A DNA stretch of 64,000 bases from Xanthomonas indica (lineage in GTDB: Bacteria > Pseudomonadota > Gammaproteobacteria > Xanthomonadales > Xanthomonadaceae). Below, in pieces: positions 37,959 to 46,525 of this stretch. The position numbers and the translations under genes were made by a program. The notes under the pieces are model-generated. The model made no database searches and was not told the origin of the DNA. It saw nothing but the letters and a program-made list of their open reading frames with translations. Within the stretch, counting starts at the first letter, position 1. Each line of letters starts with the position of its first letter. Location of the stretch: positions 1,100,501-1,164,500 of the forward strand of contig NZ_CP131914.1 in the NCBI RefSeq assembly GCF_040529045.1, read 5' to 3'.

Positions 37959-40799
37959 ATGTACAACGCGATCGCCGCCGTTCCCGATGCCCTGCAGCCC
38001 ACGCTCGAGCGCGGCCTGGCGCGCCTGCGCCAGGCCGTGGCCGCGCAGCCGTGGCCGTCTTCTCCCGGCTTCGACGCCGCGCTGGCGCGCGCGTTGCTCG
38101 CCAGCGATTTCCTGCTCGACACGCTGTGCCGGCAGCCGTCGCTGCTCGCGCACCTGGCGCAGCCGGACCCGCCGCCCCTGCCGTTGCCGCAACTGGATCC
38201 CGCGCAGCCGGCGGCGTGGCCGGCGCAGTTGCGCCGCTACCGCGTGGCCGCCTCGGCGCGCCTGGTGTGGCGCGACGTGCTGGGCCTGGACGAGGTCGAT
38301 GCGACGCTGGCCGGCAGCACGCGCTTGGCCGAGGACTGCCTGGCGCTGGCGTTGCAGGCGCTGGAGGGCGAGTTCGCCACGCGCCATGGCGTGATCCGCG
38401 CCGCCGACGGCAGCGTGCAGCGGCTGGTGGTGTTCGGCCTGGGCAAGCTCGGTGGCGGCGAACTGAATTTTTCCTCCGACGTGGACCTGGTCTACGCCTA
38501 TCCGCAGGGCGGCGAGTCCGACGGCGCGCGCGCGCTGGCCGCCGAGGAATACTTCGCGCGGCTCGGCCAGCGCCTGGCGCGGCTGCTCGACGAGACCACC
38601 GCCGACGGCTTCGTGCACCGCGTGGATCTGCGCCTGCGCCCGTTCGGCACGGCCGGCCGGGTGGCGTTGTCGTTCGCCGGCATGGACCAGTATTTCCAGC
38701 GCGAAGGCCGCGACTGGGAGCGCTACGCCTGGCTGAAGGCGCGCGCGGTGGCCGGCGACATCGCCGCCGGCGAGGAGTGGCTGCAGGCGCTGCGTCCGTT
38801 CGTGTACCGGCGCTATCTCGACTACACCGCGCTGGACGGCCTGCGCGAGATGAAGGCGGCGATCACCGCCGAAGTCGCGCGCCACGACCGCCTGGACGAC
38901 ATCAAGCGCGGTGCCGGCGGCATCCGCGAGATCGAGTTCCTGGTGCAGTCGCTGCAATTGATCCGCGGCGGCCGCGAAGCGGCCTTGCGCGAGCGCCGCC
39001 TGTTGCCGGCGCTGCGCGCGCTCGTTGCGGCGGGCCAGGTCGCGGCCGAGGATGGCGCGGCGCTGGCGTATGCCTATCGCTTCCTGCGCCAGGTGGAGAA
39101 CCGCCTGCAGATGCTGCGCGACGCGCAGACCCATGCGCTGCCGGAGGATCCGCTGGACCGTGCGCGCATCGCCTTCGGCCTCGGTTATCCCGACTGGGCG
39201 GCGCTGCACGCGGCGCTGCAGGTGCAGCGCGACCGCGTCGCCGCCGAGTTCGCCGAACTGCTGGCGCCACGCGAGCGCGTGTTGGCGCCCGATGCGCTGG
39301 CCGACTATTGGCGCGGCCTGCCCGACGGCGGCCAGGCGCAGGTGCTGCGCGAGGCTGGTTTCGCAGACCCTGACGGCGCCGACCAGGCCTTGCGCGGCTT
39401 CGTGCAATCGCTGGGCGTGCGCAGCCTGTCCGATGCCGCACGCGCGCGCCTGGATCGGGTGTTGCCGGCGCTGTTGCATGCGGCGGCGCGCTCGGCGCAG
39501 GCCGATGCCGCCTTGCACCGCGTGCTCGGCCTGCTGCAGGCGATCCTGCGCCGCGCCAGCTATCTGGCCCTGCTCGACGAACAGCCCAGCGCGCTGGCGC
39601 GGCTGGTCGACGTGCTGGCGCGCAGCGCGTTCCTGTCCGAACGGCTGTCTGCGCACCCGCTGTTGCTGGACGAACTGCTCGACAGCCGCGTGGATGGCCC
39701 GATGCCGGACCTGGCGGCGATGCAGCGGCTGTGCGATGCCGCGGTCGCCGCCGCCGGCGACGATCCGGAAGCGGCCTTGCGCGGCCTCAACGAAGCGCGC
39801 CAGGCGCTGAGTTTTCGCATCGCCCTGGCCACGCTGGACCGGCGCCAGCCGGCCCTGGCCAGCGCCCGCCAGCTCGCGCAACTGGCCGAGGCGGTGGTGC
39901 TGACCGTGCTGCGCCTGGCCCGCGCCGAGCTGGTCGCCGCCCACGGCGAGGTGCCCGGCGGCAGTTTCGCCATCGTCGGCTACGGCAGCCTGGGCGGGGT
40001 GGAACTGGGCATCGGCTCGGACCTGGATCTGGTGTTCCTGTACGACCATCCGGCGGGCGTGGAGACCTCGGCCGGGCCGCGGCCGCTGGAGAGCGGGCGC
40101 TGGTTCGCGCGGCTGGCGCAGAAGGTGATCGCCCTGCTTGGCGCGGTCACCGGCGGTGGCCGCCTGTACGACATCGACGTGCGCTTGCGCCCGGACGGCG
40201 GCAAGGGCGCGCTGGTGTCCTCGCTGGCCAGCTACCGCGAGTATCAGCGCGACCGCGCCTGGACCTGGGAGCACCAGGCGCTGGTGCGCGCGCGCGGCGT
40301 GGCCGGCGATGCGCCGCTGCTGCTGCAGTTCGAGCAGGTGCGCGCGCAGACCCTGGCGCGTCCGCGCGAGGCCGCGTCCCTGCGTGAGGAAGTGCGCAAG
40401 ATGCGCGCGCGCATGCGTGCCGAACTGGACCGCAGCGATGCCGCGCGCTTCGACCTCAAGCAGGGCGCCGGTGGCCTGGTCGACCTGGAGTTCCTGGTGC
40501 AGGCCGGCGTCCTGCTCGGCGCCGCGCAGCAGCCGGCGCTGCTGGCGCCGCGTGACACGCCGGCGCTGCTCGATGCGCTGGCGCACAGCGGCTGGCTGTC
40601 GCTCTCCATCGCGGCGAGCCTGCATGCCGCCCACGCCACGCTGGTGGAGGCCGGCCTGACCTGCACGCTGGACCGGCGTCCGCGCCTGACCGCGCCCACG
40701 GCCGAGATCGCCGCGGCGCGTGCGGCGATTCGTGCCGCCGCGGCCGCCCTGGACCTGGTGTTCGTGGAAGGGCGTGCGGGCGATGAGGCGGTGCACTGA
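37959..40799 (+). CDS. glnE: Bifunctional glutamine synthetase adenylyltransferase/deadenylase
   Basis: 946 aa, GlnE size. Two nucleotidyltransferase-like halves are visible. The N-terminal half has [18 protein letters not shown] (deadenylase), and the C-terminal half has [18 protein letters not shown] (adenylylase). Both keep the GS-x10-DxD metal motif. [12 protein letters not shown] separates them. GlnE adenylylates glutamine synthetase in nitrogen excess and removes AMP in limitation, directed by PII. ATG 37959 fits the family start. Confidence 0.97.
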   Translation: MYNAIAAVPDALQPTLERGLARLRQAVAAQPWPSSPGFDAALARALLASDFLLDTLCRQPSLLAHLAQPDPPPLPLPQLDPAQPAAWPAQLRRYRVAASARLVWRDVLGLDEVDATLAGSTRLAEDCLALALQALEGEFATRHGVIRAADGSVQRLVVFGLGKLGGGELNFSSDVDLVYAYPQGGESDGARALAAEEYFARLGQRLARLLDETTADGFVHRVDLRLRPFGTAGRVALSFAGMDQYFQREGRDWERYAWLKARAVAGDIAAGEEWLQALRPFVYRRYLDYTALDGLREMKAAITAEVARHDRLDDIKRGAGGIREIEFLVQSLQLIRGGREAALRERRLLPALRALVAAGQVAAEDGAALAYAYRFLRQVENRLQMLRDAQTHALPEDPLDRARIAFGLGYPDWAALHAALQVQRDRVAAEFAELLAPRERVLAPDALADYWRGLPDGGQAQVLREAGFADPDGADQALRGFVQSLGVRSLSDAARARLDRVLPALLHAAARSAQADAALHRVLGLLQAILRRASYLALLDEQPSALARLVDVLARSAFLSERLSAHPLLLDELLDSRVDGPMPDLAAMQRLCDAAVAAAGDDPEAALRGLNEARQALSFRIALATLDRRQPALASARQLAQLAEAVVLTVLRLARAELVAAHGEVPGGSFAIVGYGSLGGVELGIGSDLDLVFLYDHPAGVETSAGPRPLESGRWFARLAQKVIALLGAVTGGGRLYDIDVRLRPDGGKGALVSSLASYREYQRDRAWTWEHQALVRARGVAGDAPLLLQFEQVRAQTLARPREAASLREEVRKMRARMRAELDRSDAARFDLKQGAGGLVDLEFLVQAGVLLGAAQQPALLAPRDTPALLDALAHSGWLSLSIAASLHAAHATLVEAGLTCTLDRRPRLTAPTAEIAAARAAIRAAAAALDLVFVEGRAGDEAVH

Positions 40800-40966
40800 C
40801 GCGCGGCGGGAGCGCGGGGTCGGGAGCGTGCTGTCGATGCTGTGCGGTGCATGGCATGTGCGGGAAGCCATGGCCGGGATCGCGACAGCAGGTGGAGACG
40901 CCGCTCTGCACCGCATGGGGGCATACGCTGCGATCGGCGCCACGCAAGGGATCGCGTTGGACATCG

Positions 40967-41190
40967 CGCGTCGGGACTGAAGTCCCTCCCACACTGCAGT
41001 GCCTGACAGTGCTGATGCTGCCGTTGTAGGAGCGGCTTCAGCCGCGACGCGCGAAGGCGGAAGAGTGCTTCCCGATTCGGCGCGTCGGGACTGAAGTCCC
41101 TCCCACAATGCAGTGCCCGGCAGTGCCGACGCTGCCGTTGTAGGAGCGGCTTCAGCCGCGACGCGCTGGAGCAGGAGAGTGCTGCATGTG
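40967..41190. repeat. Tandem duplicated REP unit
   Basis: A unit of CGCGTCGGGACTGAAGTCCC, a 40-base spacer and GTAGGAGCGGCTTCAGCC occurs twice with a period of about 114 bases (40967 and 41081). It mixes both REP classes seen in the window. With the unremarkable bases before it, it fills the gap between glnE and the VUT gene. Confidence 0.9.
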
Positions 41191-41207
41191 GCGATGAGGC
41201 GACCCAG

Positions 41208-41765
41208 CTAGCGTGTCGGCGCCATCCGCCACAGCAGCGCGCGGAACGGCGCCAGCAGGCACACGCCGATGCCCAGCTTCACCGCCAGGTCGCCGGCAGC
41301 CCAGCTCAGCCACGGCAGCGCCGAGCCGGCGAAGGCGATCGACCAGAAGATCGTGGTGTCCAGCGTCGCGCTGCAGGTGGTGGCGACGATCGGCGCGCGC
41401 CACCAGCGCCCGCGGCGCAGCCGGTCGAACACGGTGATGTCCAGCAGCTGCGCGGCGATGAAGGCCAGGCACGAGGCCGCGGCGATGCGCGGGGTGGCGA
41501 TCCAGATGGACAACAGCACCGCCAGCGCGAAGCCGCACCAAGCCACACGCCGCGCCGCGCGCGGGCCGAAGCGGCGATTGATCAGGTTGCTGACCAGGAA
41601 CGCGACCGGATAGCTGAAGGCGCCCCAGGTCAGCCAGTCGTTGATCGGGAACTGCACCAGCACGTTCGACAGCAGCACCACCGCGCCCATCGCCAGCACG
41701 GACAGCAGCAGCGCGCGCGGGGTCAGCGCGGCAAAGGTAGGCGAGGGGGCGACGACGGAAGGCAC
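41208..41765 (-). CDS. VUT-family transporter (YhhQ-like, queuosine precursor)
   Basis: 185 aa, about five to six hydrophobic helices. The Vut_1/YhhQ pattern is recognisable: Trp-Gly-Ala-Phe-Ser-Tyr-Pro-Val-Ala-Phe-Leu-Val-Ser-Asn-Leu-Ile-Asn-Arg-Arg-Phe-Gly, and Ala-Ala-Gln-Leu-Leu-Asp-Ile-Thr-Val-Phe-Asp in the middle. E. coli YhhQ imports queuosine precursors preQ0/preQ1. It starts with GTG at 41765. It is flanked on both sides by REP repeats and stands alone. Confidence 0.85.
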   Translation of the reverse strand: MPSVVAPSPTFAALTPRALLLSVLAMGAVVLLSNVLVQFPINDWLTWGAFSYPVAFLVSNLINRRFGPRAARRVAWCGFALAVLLSIWIATPRIAAASCLAFIAAQLLDITVFDRLRRGRWWRAPIVATTCSATLDTTIFWSIAFAGSALPWLSWAAGDLAVKLGIGVCLLAPFRALLWRMAPTR

Positions 41766-41848
41766 GGCGATCGGGGCAGGGACGGCGGGCGCGCATTATC
41801 GCGGCCCCGTCGCGCCATGGCCAATGCCGGGGCGCGGCTGCGATGTTC

Positions 41849-42190
41849 GTAGGAGCGGCTTCAGCCGCGACGCGGCGTTCCGGGCAAAAGCGTCGCGGCT
41901 GAAGCCGCTCCTACAAGAGGAATCCCGCGATGGGAACCGCTGTTGCGAATCCCGATTCCCTAATCCCCAATCCCGGCTCCATTTCGGCTGAGGCGGCTCC
42001 CACTCTTGCGGCACCGGCCTTGTCGGAAGCTGCATTGTGGGAGGGACTTCAGTCCCGACCCGATGAAGCGTCCGCTTCACACTGTGCTTTCCCGAGCTGC
42101 ACGCGTCGCGGCTGAAGCCGCTCCTACAGGTTGAACTCCGCGCTGGGAACCGCTTTTGCGATTCCCCATTCCCCAATCTCCATTCCCGGC
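41849..42190. repeat. Mixed REP and ATTCCC repeats before glpQ end
   Basis: A paired GTAG REP (41849-41914), an ATTCCC cluster (about 41946-41976), a GTGGGAGGGACTTCAGTCCC copy (42038-42057), a single GCGGCTGAAGCCGCTCCTAC arm (42108-42127) and another ATTCCCC cluster (42161-42188) lie in succession. They fill the 425 bases between the VUT gene and glpQ. Confidence 0.85.
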
Positions 42191-42191
42191 C

Positions 42192-43301
42192 TCATCGCGC
42201 CGGCGGCGGCGTCCCATCCACCGCCGCGCGGCCCACCGCCGGGTCGTCGGTGAAGAAGCCATTGATGCCGGCATCGAGCAGCGCGCGCATCTCGGTGATG
42301 CTGCCGGCGGCGTTCACCGCGGCCGGGCCGCGCGCGTCCTGCAACTGCTTGGGCAGGAAGTAGTTCTCGGGCCGGAACGTGTACGGAATCACCTGCAGGC
42401 CGGCCGCATGCGCGTCGGCCACGAAGGAGGTGGGCGTGGCCAGGGCGCCGTCGGCGGTCACCGGCACGATCGCGCGCAGGTTCGGGCTGACCAGCTGCGC
42501 GTACTTCGCGATCGCGCGCAGGCCCTGCGCGCTGCCCATCTGCGCGTAGGTCGGGCCGTCGCGCAACTGATCGCCCGGGCGGTCCTTGGGATCGCCCAGC
42601 AACTGCACCAGGCGCACGTTCGGATGGGTGCTGCCGAGCTTGCCGTGCAGATATTCCAGGTTGCCGATCTCGAACGACTGGATCACCACCGGCGCCTTGC
42701 GCGTATAGGCGTGTGCATCGAGCGTGGCGACCAGCTTGTCTTCCATCGCCAGGCCGAGCCCGTGGAAGTAGGTGCCGTGCTTGATCTCGGGAATCAGCCC
42801 GATCGGGCGCCCGCGCGTGGCCGACTCGGCCGCGGTGAAGTCGATGATCTCGTCCAGGGTCGGCACCTGGAACTGCCCGTCGAAGGCGGTGCCGCGCAGT
42901 TGCGGCAGGCGCTCGCGCGCGCGCAGGCTCTTCAGTTCGGCCAGGGTGAAGTCTTCGGTGAACCAGCCTTCCACCCGTTGCCCGTCGATCTGCTTGACGG
43001 TCTTGCGCGCGGCGAACTCCGGATGTGCGGCCACGTCGGTGGTGCCGCCGATCTCGTTCTCGTGGCGGGCTACCAGCACGCCGTCCTTGGTTGAGACCAG
43101 GTCCGGCTCGATGAAGTCGGCGCCGTCGGCGATGGCCTTGGCGTAGGACGCCAGGGTGTGCTCGGGCCGCAGCGCGCTGGCGCCGCGGTGGCCGATCACC
43201 AGCGGCTTGCTTTCGCCCGGGGCGGCGGCCGGTGCAGCCGCCGCGGTGGTCGCCAACACGGCCATCGCGCATCCCAACAACCAGGAGGTGGATCGGATCA
43301 T
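42192..43301 (-). CDS. glpQ: Periplasmic glycerophosphodiester phosphodiesterase
   Basis: 369 aa with a signal peptide (about 24 residues, Ala-Thr-Thr-Ala-Ala-Ala-Ala). GDPD motifs: Val-Ile-Gly-His-Arg-Gly-Ala-Ser-Ala-Leu-Arg-Pro-Glu-His-Thr (catalytic His and metal Glu), Glu-Pro-Asp-Leu-Val-Ser-Thr-Lys-Asp-Gly, a second His in Ala-Arg-His-Glu-Asn, and Pro-Glu-Ile-Lys-His later. It hydrolyses glycerophosphodiesters to glycerol 3-phosphate and alcohol, in the periplasm. It follows a TonB receptor by 44 bases on the same strand, so the pair may import and cleave phosphodiesters or release phosphate from them (inference). Confidence 0.95.
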   Translation of the reverse strand: MIRSTSWLLGCAMAVLATTAAAAPAAAPGESKPLVIGHRGASALRPEHTLASYAKAIADGADFIEPDLVSTKDGVLVARHENEIGGTTDVAAHPEFAARKTVKQIDGQRVEGWFTEDFTLAELKSLRARERLPQLRGTAFDGQFQVPTLDEIIDFTAAESATRGRPIGLIPEIKHGTYFHGLGLAMEDKLVATLDAHAYTRKAPVVIQSFEIGNLEYLHGKLGSTHPNVRLVQLLGDPKDRPGDQLRDGPTYAQMGSAQGLRAIAKYAQLVSPNLRAIVPVTADGALATPTSFVADAHAAGLQVIPYTFRPENYFLPKQLQDARGPAAVNAAGSITEMRALLDAGINGFFTDDPAVGRAAVDGTPPPAR

Positions 43302-43345
43302 CGCATGCGTTCCGGTTCGGCGGCGGGCGGACAGGATGGACGCGC

Positions 43346-45646
43346 TCAGAAGCGCGCGTCCAGGGTCAGGAACGCCTGCCGCGGCGCACTGGCGTGGAAG
43401 GCCTGCGCGCGGCCGCTCGGATCGGTGTTGCTGAAGGACGTGAGGTTGGAGGCGTAGCGCTTGTTGGTCAGGTTGGTGACGTTCAACGACAGCTTCAGGT
43501 CCTGCAGGAACGACACCGCCCCGAAGTCGTAGCCGGCGCCGGCATCGAAGGAGGTGTAGCCGCCGAAGCCCTGGTCGTTGGTGTAGGTGTAGTAGCGCTG
43601 GCCGGTGTACTTGCCGCGCAGGTTGGCGTTCCAGCCGTTCCAGGTCCAGCTGATCTCGCTGGCGAACATGCGCTTGGGCGTGTCCACGGTGTACTTGCCG
43701 GCGGTGGGGATCACCGCGCCGTTCTGCACGTAGTTGTCGTCGTAGGTGGAGCGGTTGATCGAGGCCGAGTTGTACCACTGCAGGTGCGCGTTCGGCTTCC
43801 AGATGAAGGTCAGCTCGCCGCCGCGGCTGCTCACCGAGCCGACGTTGAAGAAGCGCGTCGTGCAGGCCGGGCTGGTGCCCTGCTGGATGCTCGCGCAGGG
43901 GTTGAGCGAGAGCAGGCGGTTGTCGAAGGTGACGTCGTAGCCGACCAGCGAGGCTTCGAACTGGTCGCGCACCAGGCGGTAGCCGGCTTCGAAGGTCTTG
44001 GACTTCTCCGGCTGCAGCGCGCCGACGCTGGCGTCGAACGAGGCCTGGGTCACCAGCAGCGGGCCGCCGGCGCCGCCGCCCTGGAACGCGGCGATGTTCT
44101 CGGCGTAGGAGCCGAACACTTCCTGGCCCTCGCCCAGGCGGTAGCTCAGGCCGGCCTGCGGCAGCAGCGCCTTGCTGGCCTTGAGTTCGCCATTGGCCAC
44201 CGGCGATTCCACCGCGATCCCCGGCGTCTCGCGCGCGGTCATCGTGGTGTGCGGGCTCTTGGCGCCGATGTCCAGGGTCAGGCGCTCGTCGAGCAGCTTG
44301 AAGGTGCCCTGCACGTAGGCCTGCTTGGTGGTGATGACGTAGTCCTGCGAGAACAGCCGGCGGTTGGGGTTGCTCAGGAACACGTCGTCGTCGATCGGGC
44401 CGTCGATCCAGTAGAAGTTGCGCTCCACGTGGTGCTTGTTGCGCTCGTACCACACGCCGGCTTCGAGGTGGTGCGGGCCGAGATCCCAGCCCAGCGAGGC
44501 GATGCCGCCGGTGCGGTTGATGGTGTAGTTGGTGCTGCGGATCGAGATCGGCAGCGCCTGCGGCGTGCCCGGGTAGGAGGGCTGGCCCGGCGACCACCAG
44601 TGGCCCTGGCCTTCGTTCTCGTGGTGGTAGACCTGGGTGTGCACGCTGACCGCGTCGGACGGCTGGAAGTCGCCGGCCAGGTAGTACAGGTCGTCGTTGC
44701 GCAGCGCGCGGCTCTGGTAGTAGGCGTCGTTGATGTTGTCCACGCCGCCGCTGTAGCCGCAGCGGCTGGCATCGAACGTGGCCGGCGCGCAGTACGCCGC
44801 GGCCAGCGCGCGCTGCCAGTCCGGCGCGTACAGGTTCCAGTCCCAGCCCAGGCCGCGGTGCAGGCCGCTCTTGGACAGGTAGGCGTAGTCGGCCTGCGAG
44901 GTGCGCGAGGTGTCGACGAAGGCGGTGATCTTGCCGCCCTCGAACTGGTACACGCCCTTGCCGTTGAACTGCGCGGTATGGGTCGGCGATTCCGGCTTGG
45001 CCCACATGTCGGCGTCGGCGTAGATGCCGGACAGGTAGGCGGAGAAGCCATTGTGCTCGCCGGTGTCCAGGCGCAGGTAGGTGCGGCGGTTGTTGTCCGA
45101 GCCCACGGTCTGCGCCAGGCGCACGCCGACCTCGGTGGACGGATCGTCGGAGTAGTACTGCACCGTGCCGCCGAGGTTGCTGGTGGAGGCGGTGCCCAGG
45201 CTGCCGATGCCCGAGGCCAGTTCCACGCCGCCGAAGTTCTCGGCGATCAGCGCGCGGCTGATGTTCAGGCCGTTGTAGTTGCCGTAGGCGTTGTCGCCCA
45301 GCGGCAGGCCGTCCAGGGTGTAGCCCAGGCGCGTGCCGTTGAAGCCGCGCAGGCTGATGGTCTGCGATTCCTCGTTGGCGCCGAAGGCGTCGTTGGACTG
45401 CACGTTGACGCCGGGGATGCGGTTGAGCAGCTTCTGGATGCTGGTGCCCGGCGGCAGCACCGCCACGTCCTGGGCGGTGATGCGCTGCACCTGGCGGGTC
45501 TCGCCCTGGCCGATCACCGACACCGCGTCGAGTTGCTGCACGTCGGACGCGGCGCCATCGGCGGTGGCAGGCTCCGCGGCGGTGGCGGCGAAGGGCGACA
45601 ACAGGGCGGCGAGGATCGCCGTGCTCAGCAGGGAATGGAGAGGCAT
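43346..45646 (-). CDS. TonB-dependent outer-membrane receptor upstream of glpQ
   Basis: 766 aa. Signal peptide Met-Pro-Leu-His-Ser-Leu-Leu-Ser-Thr-Ala and onward, cleaved near Ala-Thr-Ala-Ala. A TonB-box-like Leu-Asp-Ala-Val-Ser-Val-Ile-Gly-Gln precedes the plug domain (Leu-Leu-Asn-Arg-Ile-Pro-Gly-Val-Asn-Val, Leu-Arg-Gly-Phe-Asn-Gly-Thr-Arg-Leu). A 22-strand-type barrel ends in Phe (Leu-Thr-Leu-Asp-Ala-Arg-Phe). A longer frame extends to 45991 but adds no signal-like sequence. Its partner gene glpQ suggests a substrate carrying a phosphodiester. No strong ribosome-binding site is seen at this start, which slightly lowers start confidence. Confidence 0.92.
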   Translation of the reverse strand: MPLHSLLSTAILAALLSPFAATAAEPATADGAASDVQQLDAVSVIGQGETRQVQRITAQDVAVLPPGTSIQKLLNRIPGVNVQSNDAFGANEESQTISLRGFNGTRLGYTLDGLPLGDNAYGNYNGLNISRALIAENFGGVELASGIGSLGTASTSNLGGTVQYYSDDPSTEVGVRLAQTVGSDNNRRTYLRLDTGEHNGFSAYLSGIYADADMWAKPESPTHTAQFNGKGVYQFEGGKITAFVDTSRTSQADYAYLSKSGLHRGLGWDWNLYAPDWQRALAAAYCAPATFDASRCGYSGGVDNINDAYYQSRALRNDDLYYLAGDFQPSDAVSVHTQVYHHENEGQGHWWSPGQPSYPGTPQALPISIRSTNYTINRTGGIASLGWDLGPHHLEAGVWYERNKHHVERNFYWIDGPIDDDVFLSNPNRRLFSQDYVITTKQAYVQGTFKLLDERLTLDIGAKSPHTTMTARETPGIAVESPVANGELKASKALLPQAGLSYRLGEGQEVFGSYAENIAAFQGGGAGGPLLVTQASFDASVGALQPEKSKTFEAGYRLVRDQFEASLVGYDVTFDNRLLSLNPCASIQQGTSPACTTRFFNVGSVSSRGGELTFIWKPNAHLQWYNSASINRSTYDDNYVQNGAVIPTAGKYTVDTPKRMFASEISWTWNGWNANLRGKYTGQRYYTYTNDQGFGGYTSFDAGAGYDFGAVSFLQDLKLSLNVTNLTNKRYASNLTSFSNTDPSGRAQAFHASAPRQAFLTLDARF

Positions 45647-46125
45647 GCGCAAGGGGGATTCGTAAAGGAAGTGCGCACACGATGCGACAGCGACGTTGCA
45701 GGTTGGCGTCACCCGCGTTGCGGTTGTCATGCAGCGGTCCTGCGGCGTGGCGTGCGTGTCGCGGCCGCAGGGCGCGGCGTGGCGCCACGCAGGCCATCGG
45801 ATGCCAGGAAGAAAGACGTGGCGAGGCACCACGTGCATCGACATCAATCCGATACAGAGTGTCGTCATTTGCCACGCATGACGGGCGCTGGACACATGTA
45901 GGCGGATGTGTCGAAAACCCCGCGAAAACCGCTGTTTCCAAAGTCTAAAACGGAGTCGGTCGTCAAAGTTTTGTGGTGCACTCCTCTTCAATCATCACCG
46001 CTCGCCCAAGCCACGACGACGTGCCGATGCGTGCAGACATGAGCAGGAAGCGCGGTGCCTTCGTGTCGATCGGATCGTCGTTTGAGCGCGGTGTTGGGTT
46101 CTTGTATCGGCAGGTCTGCGTGCGC
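45647..46125. other. Upstream region of the TonB receptor, no gene
   Basis: 480 bases less GC-rich than the surroundings. They must contain the minus-strand promoter for the receptor-glpQ pair. I see no clear Pho box, Fur box or palindrome, and no supported gene. Confidence 0.45.
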
Positions 46126-46465
46126 GCTTCGCGCACCGTCCCCTCACCCCAACCCCTCTCCCGGTGGGAGAGGGGCTTTGGCTTCTCCCTTCTCCCCTCG
46201 GGAGAAGGTGCCCCGCAGGGGCGGATGAGGGTCCGGGCGCAGCCTCGCAGCAACGGATCACCGCGCGGGCTTCGCGCGCCGCACCCTCACCCCAACCCCT
46301 CTCCCGGTGGGAGAGGGGCTGAGCACTTCCCTTCTCCCTCCGGGAGAAGGTGCCCCGCAGGGGCGGATGAGGGGACGAGCGCAGCCTCGCAGCAACGGAT
46401 CACGCGTGCACTTCGCGCGCCGCACCCTCACCCCAACCCCTCTCCCGAGGGGAGAGGGGCAATCG
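46126..46465. repeat. Three tandem CCCTCACCCC repeat units
   Basis: Two complete units and a partial third, with a period of about 143 bases. Each begins CTTCGCGC and contains CCTCACCCCAACCCCTCTCC, an inverted GGGAGAGGGG arm, TTCTCCC/GGGAGAAGG arms, CGCAGGGGCGGATGAGG and CAGCCTCGCAGCAACGGATC. The same core occurs singly at 25.0 and 33.0 kb. The array ends about 60 bases before the S53 peptidase. Confidence 0.9.
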
Positions 46466-46525
46466 ATTTCCCACCGCGAGGCCACCACGGCCTCGTCCAC
46501 CCGCTCTACCCCCGGAGAGACGCCC

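Noticed and set aside
42192..45941. A 1249-codon minus-strand frame joined to glpQ
   Set aside because: The first 880 codons are an out-of-frame reading of the TonB receptor; the glpQ signal peptide begins at 43301.
45647..45990. Pho box upstream of the TonB receptor-glpQ pair
   Set aside because: Short TGACGA/GTCAT segments occur, but no two CTGTCAT-type direct repeats with the needed spacing are visible.
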